DNA from: Bdellovibrionales bacterium
GTDB taxonomy: Bacteria > Bdellovibrionota > UBA2361 > JAGRAS01
Direction: 5' to 3'
Length of the DNA: 10,813 nt
NCBI GenBank assembly: GCA_020434465.1
Contig: JAGRAS010000028.1
Location: 1 to 10,813, forward strand
The notes under the pieces are model-generated. The model was given only the letters and a program-made list of their open reading frames with translations. It was not told the DNA's origin and did no database searches. How positions within the stretch are numbered: position 1 is the first letter of the stretch; every line of letters starts with the position of its first letter. Position numbers and translations under genes: made by a program. Shown here one piece after another: positions 1 to 6,923 of this stretch.

Positions 1-503
1 ATTGAGCTGATTCCAAATAAGGCAGATAATAGCTCAGCTCTGCCAACAATGCTTGCTACAACTTCTACGCGCAATGGATTGATTGCAAACCAAAGTGATG
101 CCAGAAAAGATAGAGTTAGGTTTTTACAAATTTCCCTTACTAACAAAAAAACTAAACAGGTAACTGTAGCGAGAAGTAAGATGTTAAAAAGATGGTAGCT
201 AAGTGGATTTAGTCCGAAGAGTAAGAAATTTATCCGATAAGAAAATACAGTTAATGGGCGATAGACATCGCCGGGAAAAGTTGCTTCAAAAAAGGGGAAA
301 AGAACAGATTCAATCGAGATTTCATTTGTTTTTAAGAAGTCATGAAAATGGATCTGGTGAAAATCGTCATAGCTGAAGTCAAAAAAAAGACTTGGTAAGA
401 ATATAAAGAAAGGAATAAGCCAAGAAATTAAAGCAAGTCTTTTATGATTAACTTTAAAGAGTTTAAAAAATTCCTCAAAAGGTTTTTTTCGAATATAAGT
501 CAT
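1..503 (-). CDS. TMTC-like GT-C family membrane glycosyltransferase, N-terminal part (runs off left edge)
   Basis: Uninterrupted frame of 167 codons from an ATG at 503 to the window edge; the C-terminus lies outside. The N-terminus is basic, followed by a hydrophobic segment at about residues 23-41. Next comes an acidic loop with FDFSYDDFHQI (41-51), which matches the YDD-type catalytic loop after TM1 in TMTC proteins. YRPLT (81-85), the GLNPLSYHL stretch (97-105) leading into a second hydrophobic segment (about 104-122), and NPLRVEVV with GRAELL (142-159) are all typical of the TMTC/DUF1736 branch of GT-C glycosyltransferases, which use polyprenyl-phosphate sugars. Such proteins usually carry C-terminal TPR repeats, which cannot be seen here. 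The start lies 11 bp after the stop of the metalloprotease-like gene, so the two are probably co-transcribed. The Shine-Dalgarno is weak (TTAGG just upstream). The family call is fairly firm; substrate and acceptor are unknown. Confidence 0.78.
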   Translation of the reverse strand, partial: MTYIRKKPFEEFFKLFKVNHKRLALISWLIPFFIFLPSLFFDFSYDDFHQIHFHDFLKTNEISIESVLFPFFEATFPGDVYRPLTVFSYRINFLLFGLNPLSYHLFNILLLATVTCLVFLLVREICKNLTLSFLASLWFAINPLRVEVVASIVGRAELLSALFGISS

Positions 504-514
504 GCCTAATTGGA

Positions 515-1231
515 TTATAGGATTGAAATATTATCAATAGGAATACCTCGGTAATTTGCTATAAGATGCAGCATTATCTCTGCTAATTTAAAAGTAATTA
601 ACTTAAAGCCAGAGATCCCTTGTGAAATGAATGCTGCGTAGTAGCTAAAAATAGTTAAGTTCATTGCGATAACGTAGATGATGCTTACATTAAAGCCGCC
701 TCTAGTTTCGGTAAAATCTGACTGATGTGGAGAAATATCTCTAATGTTCATTAAAAAATCCATGCCATAGCAAATGCCAAGAACTGCTGTTAAGAGATAG
801 TGTAAATCACGTAGGAAGATCCAAGAAATTGCAGTAACTGGCAATGAAAACAAAGGCACCCAATATGGAGCTAGCGAAATGAAGGCATTGTATGCAGCCG
901 TCGATTTTGTGTATGCATATTCAAAATGTCCAGACTGTTCTTTGATATTCCATCCCTTTGCTTTATTACCAGCAAAGCCTGATATTAGTGAATGTTTAAA
1001 TTCATGAAAAAAAACTGACCAATGCCCTTGAATAAAATAGTGGGCAATAGCAATGCCAGCAAAGAATGTGATTAAAAAACTAATCCAAGGTAAAATGGAA
1101 TTGGTGTCTATAATTCCTATGTTAAGAACAATATTAACTGGGCCTAAAAAACATAGGAATATTAGTGAGCAAAAATAGGCTAAGCCGCCTACTTTTCCTT
1201 CATGTTGTTTTTCTTTCTTTCTAAAAATCAC
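515..1231 (-). CDS. Putative M50-like membrane zinc metalloprotease (HEFKH motif)
   Basis: A 238-residue polytopic membrane protein. Hydrophobic segments lie at about 17-40, 46-68, 115-139, 143-162 and 180-205. HEFKH at 76-80 sits at the end of the second segment and has the HExxH form of zinc metalloproteases. A later motif, GMDFLMNIRDISPHQSDF (156-173), could supply the third ligand through an Asp (D158 or D172), as in the C-terminal metal motif of site-2-type (M50) proteases. The AYNAFISLAPYWVPLFSLP stretch (113-131) is the kind of Pro-rich membrane segment seen in M50B-like proteins. The start is a GTG; an in-frame TAA lies four codons upstream, so few other starts are possible, and the Shine-Dalgarno is poor. 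It lies between pgk and the TMTC-like gene. An inactive relative or another membrane metalloenzyme is possible. Substrate unknown. Confidence 0.6.
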   Translation of the reverse strand: MIFRKKEKQHEGKVGGLAYFCSLIFLCFLGPVNIVLNIGIIDTNSILPWISFLITFFAGIAIAHYFIQGHWSVFFHEFKHSLISGFAGNKAKGWNIKEQSGHFEYAYTKSTAAYNAFISLAPYWVPLFSLPVTAISWIFLRDLHYLLTAVLGICYGMDFLMNIRDISPHQSDFTETRGGFNVSIIYVIAMNLTIFSYYAAFISQGISGFKLITFKLAEIMLHLIANYRGIPIDNISIL

Positions 1232-1280
1232 ACTAAGATCTTATCAATCCTTGGCTCACTTTAGCAAAAAGAAAAGCAGT

Positions 1281-1300
1281 CTTAAACAATACAATTTAAG
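1281..1300 (-). terminator. Candidate weak AT-rich hairpin at the end of pgk
   Basis: On the minus strand CTTAAA and TTTAAG form a perfect 6-bp inverted repeat around an 8-nt loop, spanning the pgk stop codon (1296-1298). Five bases later comes a T-rich run (TTTTCTTTTT). The stem has only one G-C pair and is not directly joined to the T run, so at best it is a weak or partial terminator between pgk and the downstream membrane-protein gene. Confidence 0.25.
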
Positions 1301-2471
1301 ATAAAGATTTTATAGCTGGTAGCGTTTTACCTTCAAGCAGGGTAAGAAAGGCGCCTCCCCCTGTGCTGATATAGTCAAATTTATGGTTAAGTTCCATTTT
1401 ATGGATTGCTGCATCTGTGTCGCCACCACCAACTAATGTTAAGCCATGGGCGTTAGCCAAATGCTCACACATAGACGTTGTTCCCTCTGCAAAGTCCTCA
1501 TTTTCAAAAGCTCCCATCGGACCATTCCAAATTATTGTTTCTGCGGTTTGCAGAGCCTCTTTGTAAAGTAAGCTAGTTGCAGGTCCAATGTCTAAGGCCA
1601 TGCTATCTGCTGGAATTTCTTGTGCTGTAACTGCTCTTCCTAGGCCTTTTGAGTTTAAAGAAGGCCCGACAACGAAATCTACTGGGAGATATAGTTTGCA
1701 ATCTCTTCTTGCAAGTCTTCCTATCAGCTCAATTACCTTACCAAATAGTTCTGGTTCAAATAAGGATCTTCCCATTTGCGCACCTTGCGCTGCAAGAAAA
1801 GTATTTGCCATTGCACCGCCGATAATAATTTTGTCTGCCTTATCAGCTATATTGATTAAAGCTGTAAGTTTTGAAGAGACTTTAGCTCCTCCAAGGATTA
1901 CACAAAGTGGCCGTTTAGGATTATCTAGAGCTTTAGAAGTAAATTCTAGCTCTTTTTGCATTAATAAGCCTGCTGCCTTTTCACTAAAAAAGTTTGGAAC
2001 TCCAACCATAGATGCATGCTCGCGATGTGCTGTTGCAAAAGCATCATTAACAAACACGTCAGCAAGGCTAGCTAAACTCTTTGAAAAGTTTGCGTCATTA
2101 TTTTTTTCGCCAGCATGAAAGCGTAAGTTTTCAAGTAGGATAACTTGACCAGGCTTGCTATTTTTAACCATATTCTCAACTTCAGCCCCAATACAGTCCG
2201 GAGCAAGTGGTACTTCCTGACCTAAAAGCTTTGATAATGCTTCAGCTGCGGGAGCTAAGCTTGCCTTCTGATCTGGTTTGCCATTTGGGCGTCCTAAGTG
2301 AGAAATAATTATTGCTGTACCCTCATTTTCAATAATGTACTTTATTGTGGGGATGGTTTGTTTGATTCTGTTTAGGTCAGTAATTTTGCCATTCTTATCT
2401 AAAGGTACATTTAAATCTGTTCTAACTAGTACTTTTTTTTCTTTTAAATTTAGATCGCTTAAGAGTCTCAT
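1296..2471 (-). CDS. pgk: Phosphoglycerate kinase
   Basis: Glycolytic cytosolic enzyme that transfers phosphate between 1,3-bisphosphoglycerate and ADP. With the start at 2471 it has 391 residues, the usual length for bacterial PGK. Signature blocks appear in order: RTDLNVP (17-23), HLGRP (58-62), ENLRF (114-118) and NDAFATAHR (142-150) in the substrate-binding N-lobe; GGAKVSSK (194-201), DIGP (294-297), WNGPMGAFE (315-323), GGGDT (348-352) and TGGGAFL (371-377) in the nucleotide-binding C-lobe. No key residue is missing. An in-frame ATG at 2492 would add seven residues, but the 2471 start matches the family N-terminus and has GGAA six bases upstream. That ATG follows the stop of the NIF3-like gene by one base (TAAaATG), so translation is probably coupled. 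Confidence 0.97.
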   Translation of the reverse strand: MRLLSDLNLKEKKVLVRTDLNVPLDKNGKITDLNRIKQTIPTIKYIIENEGTAIIISHLGRPNGKPDQKASLAPAAEALSKLLGQEVPLAPDCIGAEVENMVKNSKPGQVILLENLRFHAGEKNNDANFSKSLASLADVFVNDAFATAHREHASMVGVPNFFSEKAAGLLMQKELEFTSKALDNPKRPLCVILGGAKVSSKLTALINIADKADKIIIGGAMANTFLAAQGAQMGRSLFEPELFGKVIELIGRLARRDCKLYLPVDFVVGPSLNSKGLGRAVTAQEIPADSMALDIGPATSLLYKEALQTAETIIWNGPMGAFENEDFAEGTTSMCEHLANAHGLTLVGGGDTDAAIHKMELNHKFDYISTGGGAFLTLLEGKTLPAIKSLS

Positions 2472-2472
2472 T

Positions 2473-3234
2473 TTAAATTCCAGTTCCTTCATGGATAAAG
2501 ATTGTATCGATTTTTAGATCTTCGGCAAGTTTATTCATTAAAGCTTTTGGACCAACTGTTTCAGTTGCGTAATGTCCCGCAAAAATTGCATTCACACCAA
2601 GCTCTTTTGCAGCGTGGTATGCTTCATGTTTCGGTTCACCAGAAATTAATAAGTCAAGATTTTGCTTATAAACTTCTTCAATCGCAATGCTGCCTGAACC
2701 TGTGACTACTGCAACTTTTGAAACTTGATCATTACCAAAGTCCAAAATTAATGGATCAATTGCACCATCTAATGTTGCCAAACGCTCAGTAAAGTAGTTC
2801 AAAGTCACAGGTTTATCAAGAGACCCAGAGCATGCAATAAATTTTCCATTAAAATCTAAAAAGGGTTGGAGTTTGCTTAATCCAAGAATTTTACCTAATG
2901 TATAGTTGTTTCCTACTTCAGGATGAGCATCGAGTGGTAGGTGTGAAGCATACAGTGAGCAGCCTGAAGACAAAAGAGCATAAATCTTTTCTCTTAAGAC
3001 ACCTTTAATGGGATTTAGTTTGTTCCAAAAAATCCCATGATGCACCACTAGCAGATCTGCTTTATTTTTTATTGCAGATTCAATTACACTTAATCCAGCA
3101 TCAACAGCGAAAGCAATTCGCTTAAGCTCGTGGTTTTTTGCTTCAACTTGCAGTCCGTTTAATGAGGCATCGCTATAGGATGCTGTATCCAAGAGAGTGT
3201 CTAAATAGTCAATAATTGTATGCAGTTGTATCAT
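2473..3234 (-). CDS. NIF3/YbgI-family dinuclear metal-centre protein
   Basis: 253 residues, close to E. coli YbgI (about 247). The family (NIF3, DUF34) forms toroidal hexamers with a two-metal site. The biochemical role is not settled; links to metal handling, nucleotide or cofactor hydrolysis and GTP cyclohydrolase-like activity have been suggested. The metal ligands known from YbgI are all visible: H65-H66 in VVHHG, D102 in SHLPLDAH (97-104), and H221 and E225 in FAGHYATE (218-225). NGLQVE (26-31) and the final HEGTG (248-252) are further family blocks. The eukaryotic-type inserted PII-like domain is absent. The gene leads a minus-strand unit with pgk. The Shine-Dalgarno is weak; the ATG at 3234 gives the expected N-terminus. 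Confidence 0.93.
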   Translation of the reverse strand: MIQLHTIIDYLDTLLDTASYSDASLNGLQVEAKNHELKRIAFAVDAGLSVIESAIKNKADLLVVHHGIFWNKLNPIKGVLREKIYALLSSGCSLYASHLPLDAHPEVGNNYTLGKILGLSKLQPFLDFNGKFIACSGSLDKPVTLNYFTERLATLDGAIDPLILDFGNDQVSKVAVVTGSGSIAIEEVYKQNLDLLISGEPKHEAYHAAKELGVNAIFAGHYATETVGPKALMNKLAEDLKIDTIFIHEGTGI

Positions 3235-3394
3235 TAAAAACTTGAATTCATTCCTAAATCTAGCCCTTAGAATTTAATAAGCCAGGCTTAAGGATATTTA
3301 CTTTGTTAAGCATAATCGTTATTACTACAGCTCTGTTTTTTAATTTATTTTGTGAAATTTAGCAAAAACTTAACCCAAGTTGGAAAAAGCGTAA
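3235..3394. promoter_or_regulatory. Divergent intergenic region with promoters for the NIF3-like/pgk and accD units
   Basis: The only head-to-head gene boundary in the window, so promoters for both directions must lie here or inside the flanking genes. For the plus strand, CATAAT (3311-3316) resembles a -10 box, with a poor TTAAGG 17 bp upstream; TTGTTA (3303-3308) is another -35-like hexamer. None is strong. A perfect 13-bp palindrome (3278-3290) lies within the region. No clear minus-strand promoter could be picked out. Confidence 0.4.
3278..3290. repeat. Perfect 13-bp palindrome (6-bp arms, 1-bp centre) between divergent genes
   Basis: TAAGCC-A-GGCTTA reads identically on both strands. 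It lies 44 bp upstream of the NIF3-like start and 104 bp upstream of accD, overlapping the weak -35-like TTAAGG (3288-3293). This arrangement would suit an operator for a dimeric regulator, but no regulator is encoded nearby and the site occurs only once here. Confidence 0.3.
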
Positions 3395-4249
3395 ATGGCC
3401 TGGTTCTCAAGAAGAAAAGCTCCAAAACCGACTCCTGAGTTGCCTGACAAGTTACAAATGCCGGATGATATTTGGACTAAGTGCCCAGGATGCGCTTCTA
3501 TTCTCTATACAAAGGAGCTTAGAAGGACGTTTGGTGTTTGCGCTAAGTGTAATTATCATTTCAGGCTTAATGCTCAGCAGAGGATACCCCTGCTTGTTGA
3601 TAGACATTCTTTTGTTGAGACTAATTCTAATCTTCGATCTACTGATCCTTTAAACTTTAAAGACTCAAAAAAGTATAAAGAACGTTTAAAGAAGGCAGAA
3701 AAAAGTAGCGCTTCTAATGAGGCAGTGATTACAGGAAGAGCTAGAGTTTTAAATGTTCCTATTATGCTCGGAGTTTTTGATTTTACCTTTTTAGGCGGCA
3801 GTATGGGATCTGTTGTGGGTGAAAAGTTAGCTCGTTTAGTTGAGGATGGAGTTGAAGAAAAACGCCCAGTAGTTATTATCTCAGCATCAGGCGGAGCTAG
3901 AATGCAGGAAGGAATTTTCTCTCTAATGCAGATGGCTAAAGTTAGTGCTGCTTTAGCGCGTCTAGGTCAGTTTAGAATTCCTTATATTTCAGTTCTCACT
4001 GATCCTACAACCGGTGGGGTAGCAGCATCATTTGCAATGCTAGGTGATGTTATTGTTGCTGAGCCAAAAGCGCTTATTGGATTTGCTGGGCCACGTGTGA
4101 TTGAACAAACTATTAGACAAAAACTACCAGCAGGTTTTCAAAGAGCTGAGTTTTTGTTGGACCATGGAATGATTGATAGGATAATTCAAAGATCAGATCT
4201 TAGAGAAGAGCTTGCTAAAATCCTTAGAAACTTTGGGTTTGGTGCCTAA
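3395..4249 (+). CDS. accD: Acetyl-CoA carboxylase carboxyltransferase subunit beta
   Basis: Beta subunit of the cytosolic carboxyltransferase that moves carboxyl from biotin on AccB to acetyl-CoA, giving malonyl-CoA for fatty-acid synthesis. It is 284 residues, in the normal bacterial range. A four-Cys zinc ribbon sits at the N-terminus (C30, C33, C49, C52), followed by the crotonase-like carboxyltransferase fold: GGSMGSVVGEK (134-144), SGGARMQEG (165-173), TGGVAASFA (206-214), GFAGPRVI (229-236) and GFQRAEFLLDHGMID (247-261). The MAWF start is a common AccD N-terminus. All catalytic-region motifs are intact. The often-seen neighbour folC is absent; lptD follows 165 bp downstream. Its partner accA is not in the window. 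Confidence 0.97.
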   Translation: MAWFSRRKAPKPTPELPDKLQMPDDIWTKCPGCASILYTKELRRTFGVCAKCNYHFRLNAQQRIPLLVDRHSFVETNSNLRSTDPLNFKDSKKYKERLKKAEKSSASNEAVITGRARVLNVPIMLGVFDFTFLGGSMGSVVGEKLARLVEDGVEEKRPVVIISASGGARMQEGIFSLMQMAKVSAALARLGQFRIPYISVLTDPTTGGVAASFAMLGDVIVAEPKALIGFAGPRVIEQTIRQKLPAGFQRAEFLLDHGMIDRIIQRSDLREELAKILRNFGFGA

Positions 4250-4414
4250 GGCTCTTTGAAACTCTTGGGAAAGGCTTTTTTAAACGAAAATTTTTAAATC
4301 TATAACGTTGTTATTTTAGTGCTATCCAAAAAGCTCTCTGGTGCATTTTATCAATAAAAAGTAGCTTAGTTTAAGTTAAATAAAATAATTACTTAGTTTT
4401 AGTGAGCATTTAGC
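4250..4414 (+). promoter_or_regulatory. accD-lptD intergenic region, possible lptD promoter
   Basis: This AT-rich 165-bp spacer is long enough to hold a separate lptD promoter. TATAAC (4301-4306) matches the -10 consensus in five of six positions, with a poor TTTTAA 17 bp upstream; TAAAAT (4381-4386) is another -10-like hexamer without a good -35. A T run (4275-4281) after accD lacks a proper stem. CTTAGTTT occurs twice (about 4365 and 4392). These assignments are tentative. Confidence 0.25.
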
Positions 4415-6883
4415 GTGCATAGTTATATTTATAGTTCAAGGCTTTTGGCTGTACTTGGATTAATAGTTCTTAAGCTTTTAACTTGGCCTAATTTGGTTTT
4501 AGGCCAAACAGTAGAATCGCCCGATGCCAAGCATTTATTTGAGCAGCAAGCAGAAAACGTTGAAAAGGCCAAAAAGAAATTAAAGAAAGAGTTGCTAACA
4601 GCAGATGCGCCAGCGAATCAGGATGTAGATTTTCAAGCTCCTGAAATGGAATTTTTGCAAGATAAGAATACGCTAAAGGGGAAGGGAGGTGTTGTAATTT
4701 CTGCTCCAGGGCTTCAAGTGCAAGCCGAAGCAGCAGAGTTTAATCTGGATAGTAAAGAATCTAATTTGCATGAGAAGGTTTTAATAACAAGCTCTGATGG
4801 TGTTATTAGTGCTACTGAAGGTGAATTTAATGTTGATAAGGAGACTGGAACTTTTGAGAATGCTGAGTTCGGAATAGATAATGACGGTTATAAGGTTTTT
4901 GCTGAAGATGCTGAGAAAAAGTCTGAGTTTGAATATCATCTTGAAGACTGTTTTTTTTCAACTTGTCATTGTGATGATGGCACGAGCCCTTGGAGTATTA
5001 ATTCCTCAACTGCAAACATAACAGAAGAGGAGTATGCCCATACCTACAATACTTTTGTAGATTTTCATGGAGTTCCTATTTTCTACACTCCTTATTTGGG
5101 TTTTCCAGTTAAACAGGAAAGACAGTCTGGTTTGCTTGTGCCTGAGTTTGGTTATAGCAGCAGGGACGGAGCCTATTTGAAGCAGCCTTTGTTTGTTGTG
5201 TTAGATGATCATACTGATGTAACTTTTTCACCTTTTATTGAAACGGAGACTCGCGTAGGTTCTCAAGTAGATTTTCGTAAAGCTTTTTCAAAATATCACA
5301 ACTTAGATTCAAGGTTTATTTACTCAAATGAAGCAAAAAGAAATGGTGAGTTGCGTGGCACAAGAGTTGATGGATTAGTAGATCCTACTTTTGATGAAGA
5401 TCGCTATGGTGGTTATTACAAGCATGTTTGGCGAAGCGACTCTGATGTTATGATTCCATCAAGTTTTATAGCTGATATTCACCTTGTAAGTGATGATTTG
5501 TTTTTGCGCGAATTTGATGATGAGGAGATTGGCAAAAGGTTCTCAAGGTATACTACATCTATAGTTGCTTTAAGCTCGCAGTTCTCAGACTATGTGTTTG
5601 GCTCAGTTTCTGGAGAGTTTAACCAAGCAATTGAGACTGACGATGATTTAGTTTTTCAAAGGCTACCAACGTTTTCTTTAGTTGGAGCAAGAAGTTTTCG
5701 GCCGTTTGGTTTTAATCCTTATGGTCTTAAAGTGGTTCCAAAAGTTGAGCTAGAGGCTGTAGATTTTGTTAGAAAAGATGGTTTTGATGGCTGGCGATAC
5801 AATTTAGCTCCTTCAGTAAAAATTCCATTTCATTATAAAAACTATTTTAATAGTGAATTAGAGCTTACAGCATATAAAACTATTTATGACCTTGATGAAG
5901 TAAGGAATCCGAGTGATGGAAGTTTATTAGATGATTCTCAGGAACGTGATATTTACTCAATTAGTTATAAAGTTGGAACTGGAGTAGAGAGAGTTTATGA
6001 GCTAGAGGAGGGGAACTGGCTTACAGCATTAACTAGTTTAGGATCTCGTAATCAAGATTTAAGACTGCGCCGTTTAAAACATAAAATTGACCCTTTTGTT
6101 AGGTATACCTATACACCTTTTGAAGATCAGAATGATTTGCCATTATTTGATTCTTTTGATCGTATTCGTGAGCGTAGTGTCTTTACCTATGGTTTTAATA
6201 CGAAGCTAGCAGGGAGATTCACTCCGCTTCATGGTGCGGGTGAGGATATTACTGAACTTACTCCTCGAGTAGATGAGATTCCATCTTTATTTAGTGATCA
6301 AGCTTTGTCTGATCTTGGGGGGCTTGATGAGTTGCCTCATGGTAGTGCAGTGAGCATGAAAAATGGGGAAGTCCGAGATTTAATTGAATTTGGTCTAAAG
6401 CAAAGTTATGACTATACCAAAGATACCAAACCAAATGGAGGTGATCCATTTTCAGATATTAATGCAGTTTTTGGTCTATATCCAACTCGTGATTTTGCGT
6501 TAAAACTTGAATCAAATATGAATTATCAAACTGGTTATCTTAGTTCCTGGGGAGCTAGCGGGCATTTTAGGGATGATCGAGGTGATAGCATAAGAACGCG
6601 TTATTCATATATTGATAATAGTGTAAGTCAGCTAGAAGGTAACTTAGAGTTAATCTTAAATGAGAGATTTAGAGCTGGCTATTATGCTCGTTTTGATGAT
6701 CGTGAAAGTGAGTTTGTTGAAAATCGCTTTGCATTGAGATTAGCAAGTGCATGTGATTGTTGGTTCTTTGATATTGGATTTGATGAGAGATCTAATCCCA
6801 ATAAAAATCGGGTCTTCTTTTCATTTACCTTTGGAGGTTTAGGAGACATTACTCAAAAAACTTCTTATGATGAAGAGAGATAG
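4415..6883 (+). CDS. lptD: LPS-assembly protein LptD
   Basis: Outer-membrane beta-barrel that, with lipoprotein LptE, inserts LPS into the outer leaflet. It has 822 residues, close to the usual 780-850. Residues 1-30 look like a Sec signal peptide, ending near VLG-QT. A charged Lys-rich stretch follows (50-62), then an OstA/LptA-like beta-jellyroll domain (about 72-155) that receives LPS from the periplasmic bridge, then the barrel domain with the characteristic YTPYLGFPVKQERQSGLL region (about 225-242). The C-terminus ends in aromatic beta-strands (RVFFSFTFGGL). Cysteines cluster at C179, C184, C186 and at C780, C782, positions suited to the long-range disulfides that control LptD maturation, but the usual Cys before the OstA domain is missing. 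The start is GTG, chosen because it gives a complete signal peptide. Tandem stops TAG-TAA end it. The nucleotide-sugar operon follows 35 bp downstream. Confidence 0.93.
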   Translation: MHSYIYSSRLLAVLGLIVLKLLTWPNLVLGQTVESPDAKHLFEQQAENVEKAKKKLKKELLTADAPANQDVDFQAPEMEFLQDKNTLKGKGGVVISAPGLQVQAEAAEFNLDSKESNLHEKVLITSSDGVISATEGEFNVDKETGTFENAEFGIDNDGYKVFAEDAEKKSEFEYHLEDCFFSTCHCDDGTSPWSINSSTANITEEEYAHTYNTFVDFHGVPIFYTPYLGFPVKQERQSGLLVPEFGYSSRDGAYLKQPLFVVLDDHTDVTFSPFIETETRVGSQVDFRKAFSKYHNLDSRFIYSNEAKRNGELRGTRVDGLVDPTFDEDRYGGYYKHVWRSDSDVMIPSSFIADIHLVSDDLFLREFDDEEIGKRFSRYTTSIVALSSQFSDYVFGSVSGEFNQAIETDDDLVFQRLPTFSLVGARSFRPFGFNPYGLKVVPKVELEAVDFVRKDGFDGWRYNLAPSVKIPFHYKNYFNSELELTAYKTIYDLDEVRNPSDGSLLDDSQERDIYSISYKVGTGVERVYELEEGNWLTALTSLGSRNQDLRLRRLKHKIDPFVRYTYTPFEDQNDLPLFDSFDRIRERSVFTYGFNTKLAGRFTPLHGAGEDITELTPRVDEIPSLFSDQALSDLGGLDELPHGSAVSMKNGEVRDLIEFGLKQSYDYTKDTKPNGGDPFSDINAVFGLYPTRDFALKLESNMNYQTGYLSSWGASGHFRDDRGDSIRTRYSYIDNSVSQLEGNLELILNERFRAGYYARFDDRESEFVENRFALRLASACDCWFFDIGFDERSNPNKNRVFFSFTFGGLGDITQKTSYDEER

Positions 6884-6886
6884 TAA

Positions 6887-6923
6887 TTCATTAATTTTCT
6901 AGGATGTTTAAATAAATAATGAA
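6887..6923 (+). repeat. Inverted repeat spanning the start codon of the RmlD-like gene
   Basis: TTCATTA (6887-6893) and TAATGAA (6917-6923) are perfect 7-bp complements separated by 23 nt. The right arm includes the ATG of the RmlD-like gene, and the only AGGA-like site lies in the loop (6901). In mRNA this could modestly limit initiation. The arms are AT-rich, so chance occurrence is quite possible. Confidence 0.2.

Noticed and set aside
1588..2118. Open frame of 176 codons on the plus strand
   Set aside because: It lies wholly antisense inside pgk, whose protein motifs are complete. The translation shows no recognisable domain and is a reading-frame shadow.
2335..2705. Two short plus-strand open frames (60 and 67 codons)
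   Set aside because: Both are antisense to pgk and the NIF3-like gene, which are clearly coding. They have no supporting motif or ribosome binding site.
3465..3653. A 62-codon plus-strand frame
   Set aside because: It overlaps the zinc-ribbon region of accD in another frame; the accD cysteines and flanks are conserved, so this is a shadow.
4243..4285. Possible Rho-independent terminator after accD
   Set aside because: There is a T run at 4275-4281, but the best stems I could draw are 4 bp (GCCT/AGGC or CTTT/AAAG) with long mismatched loops, too weak to call.
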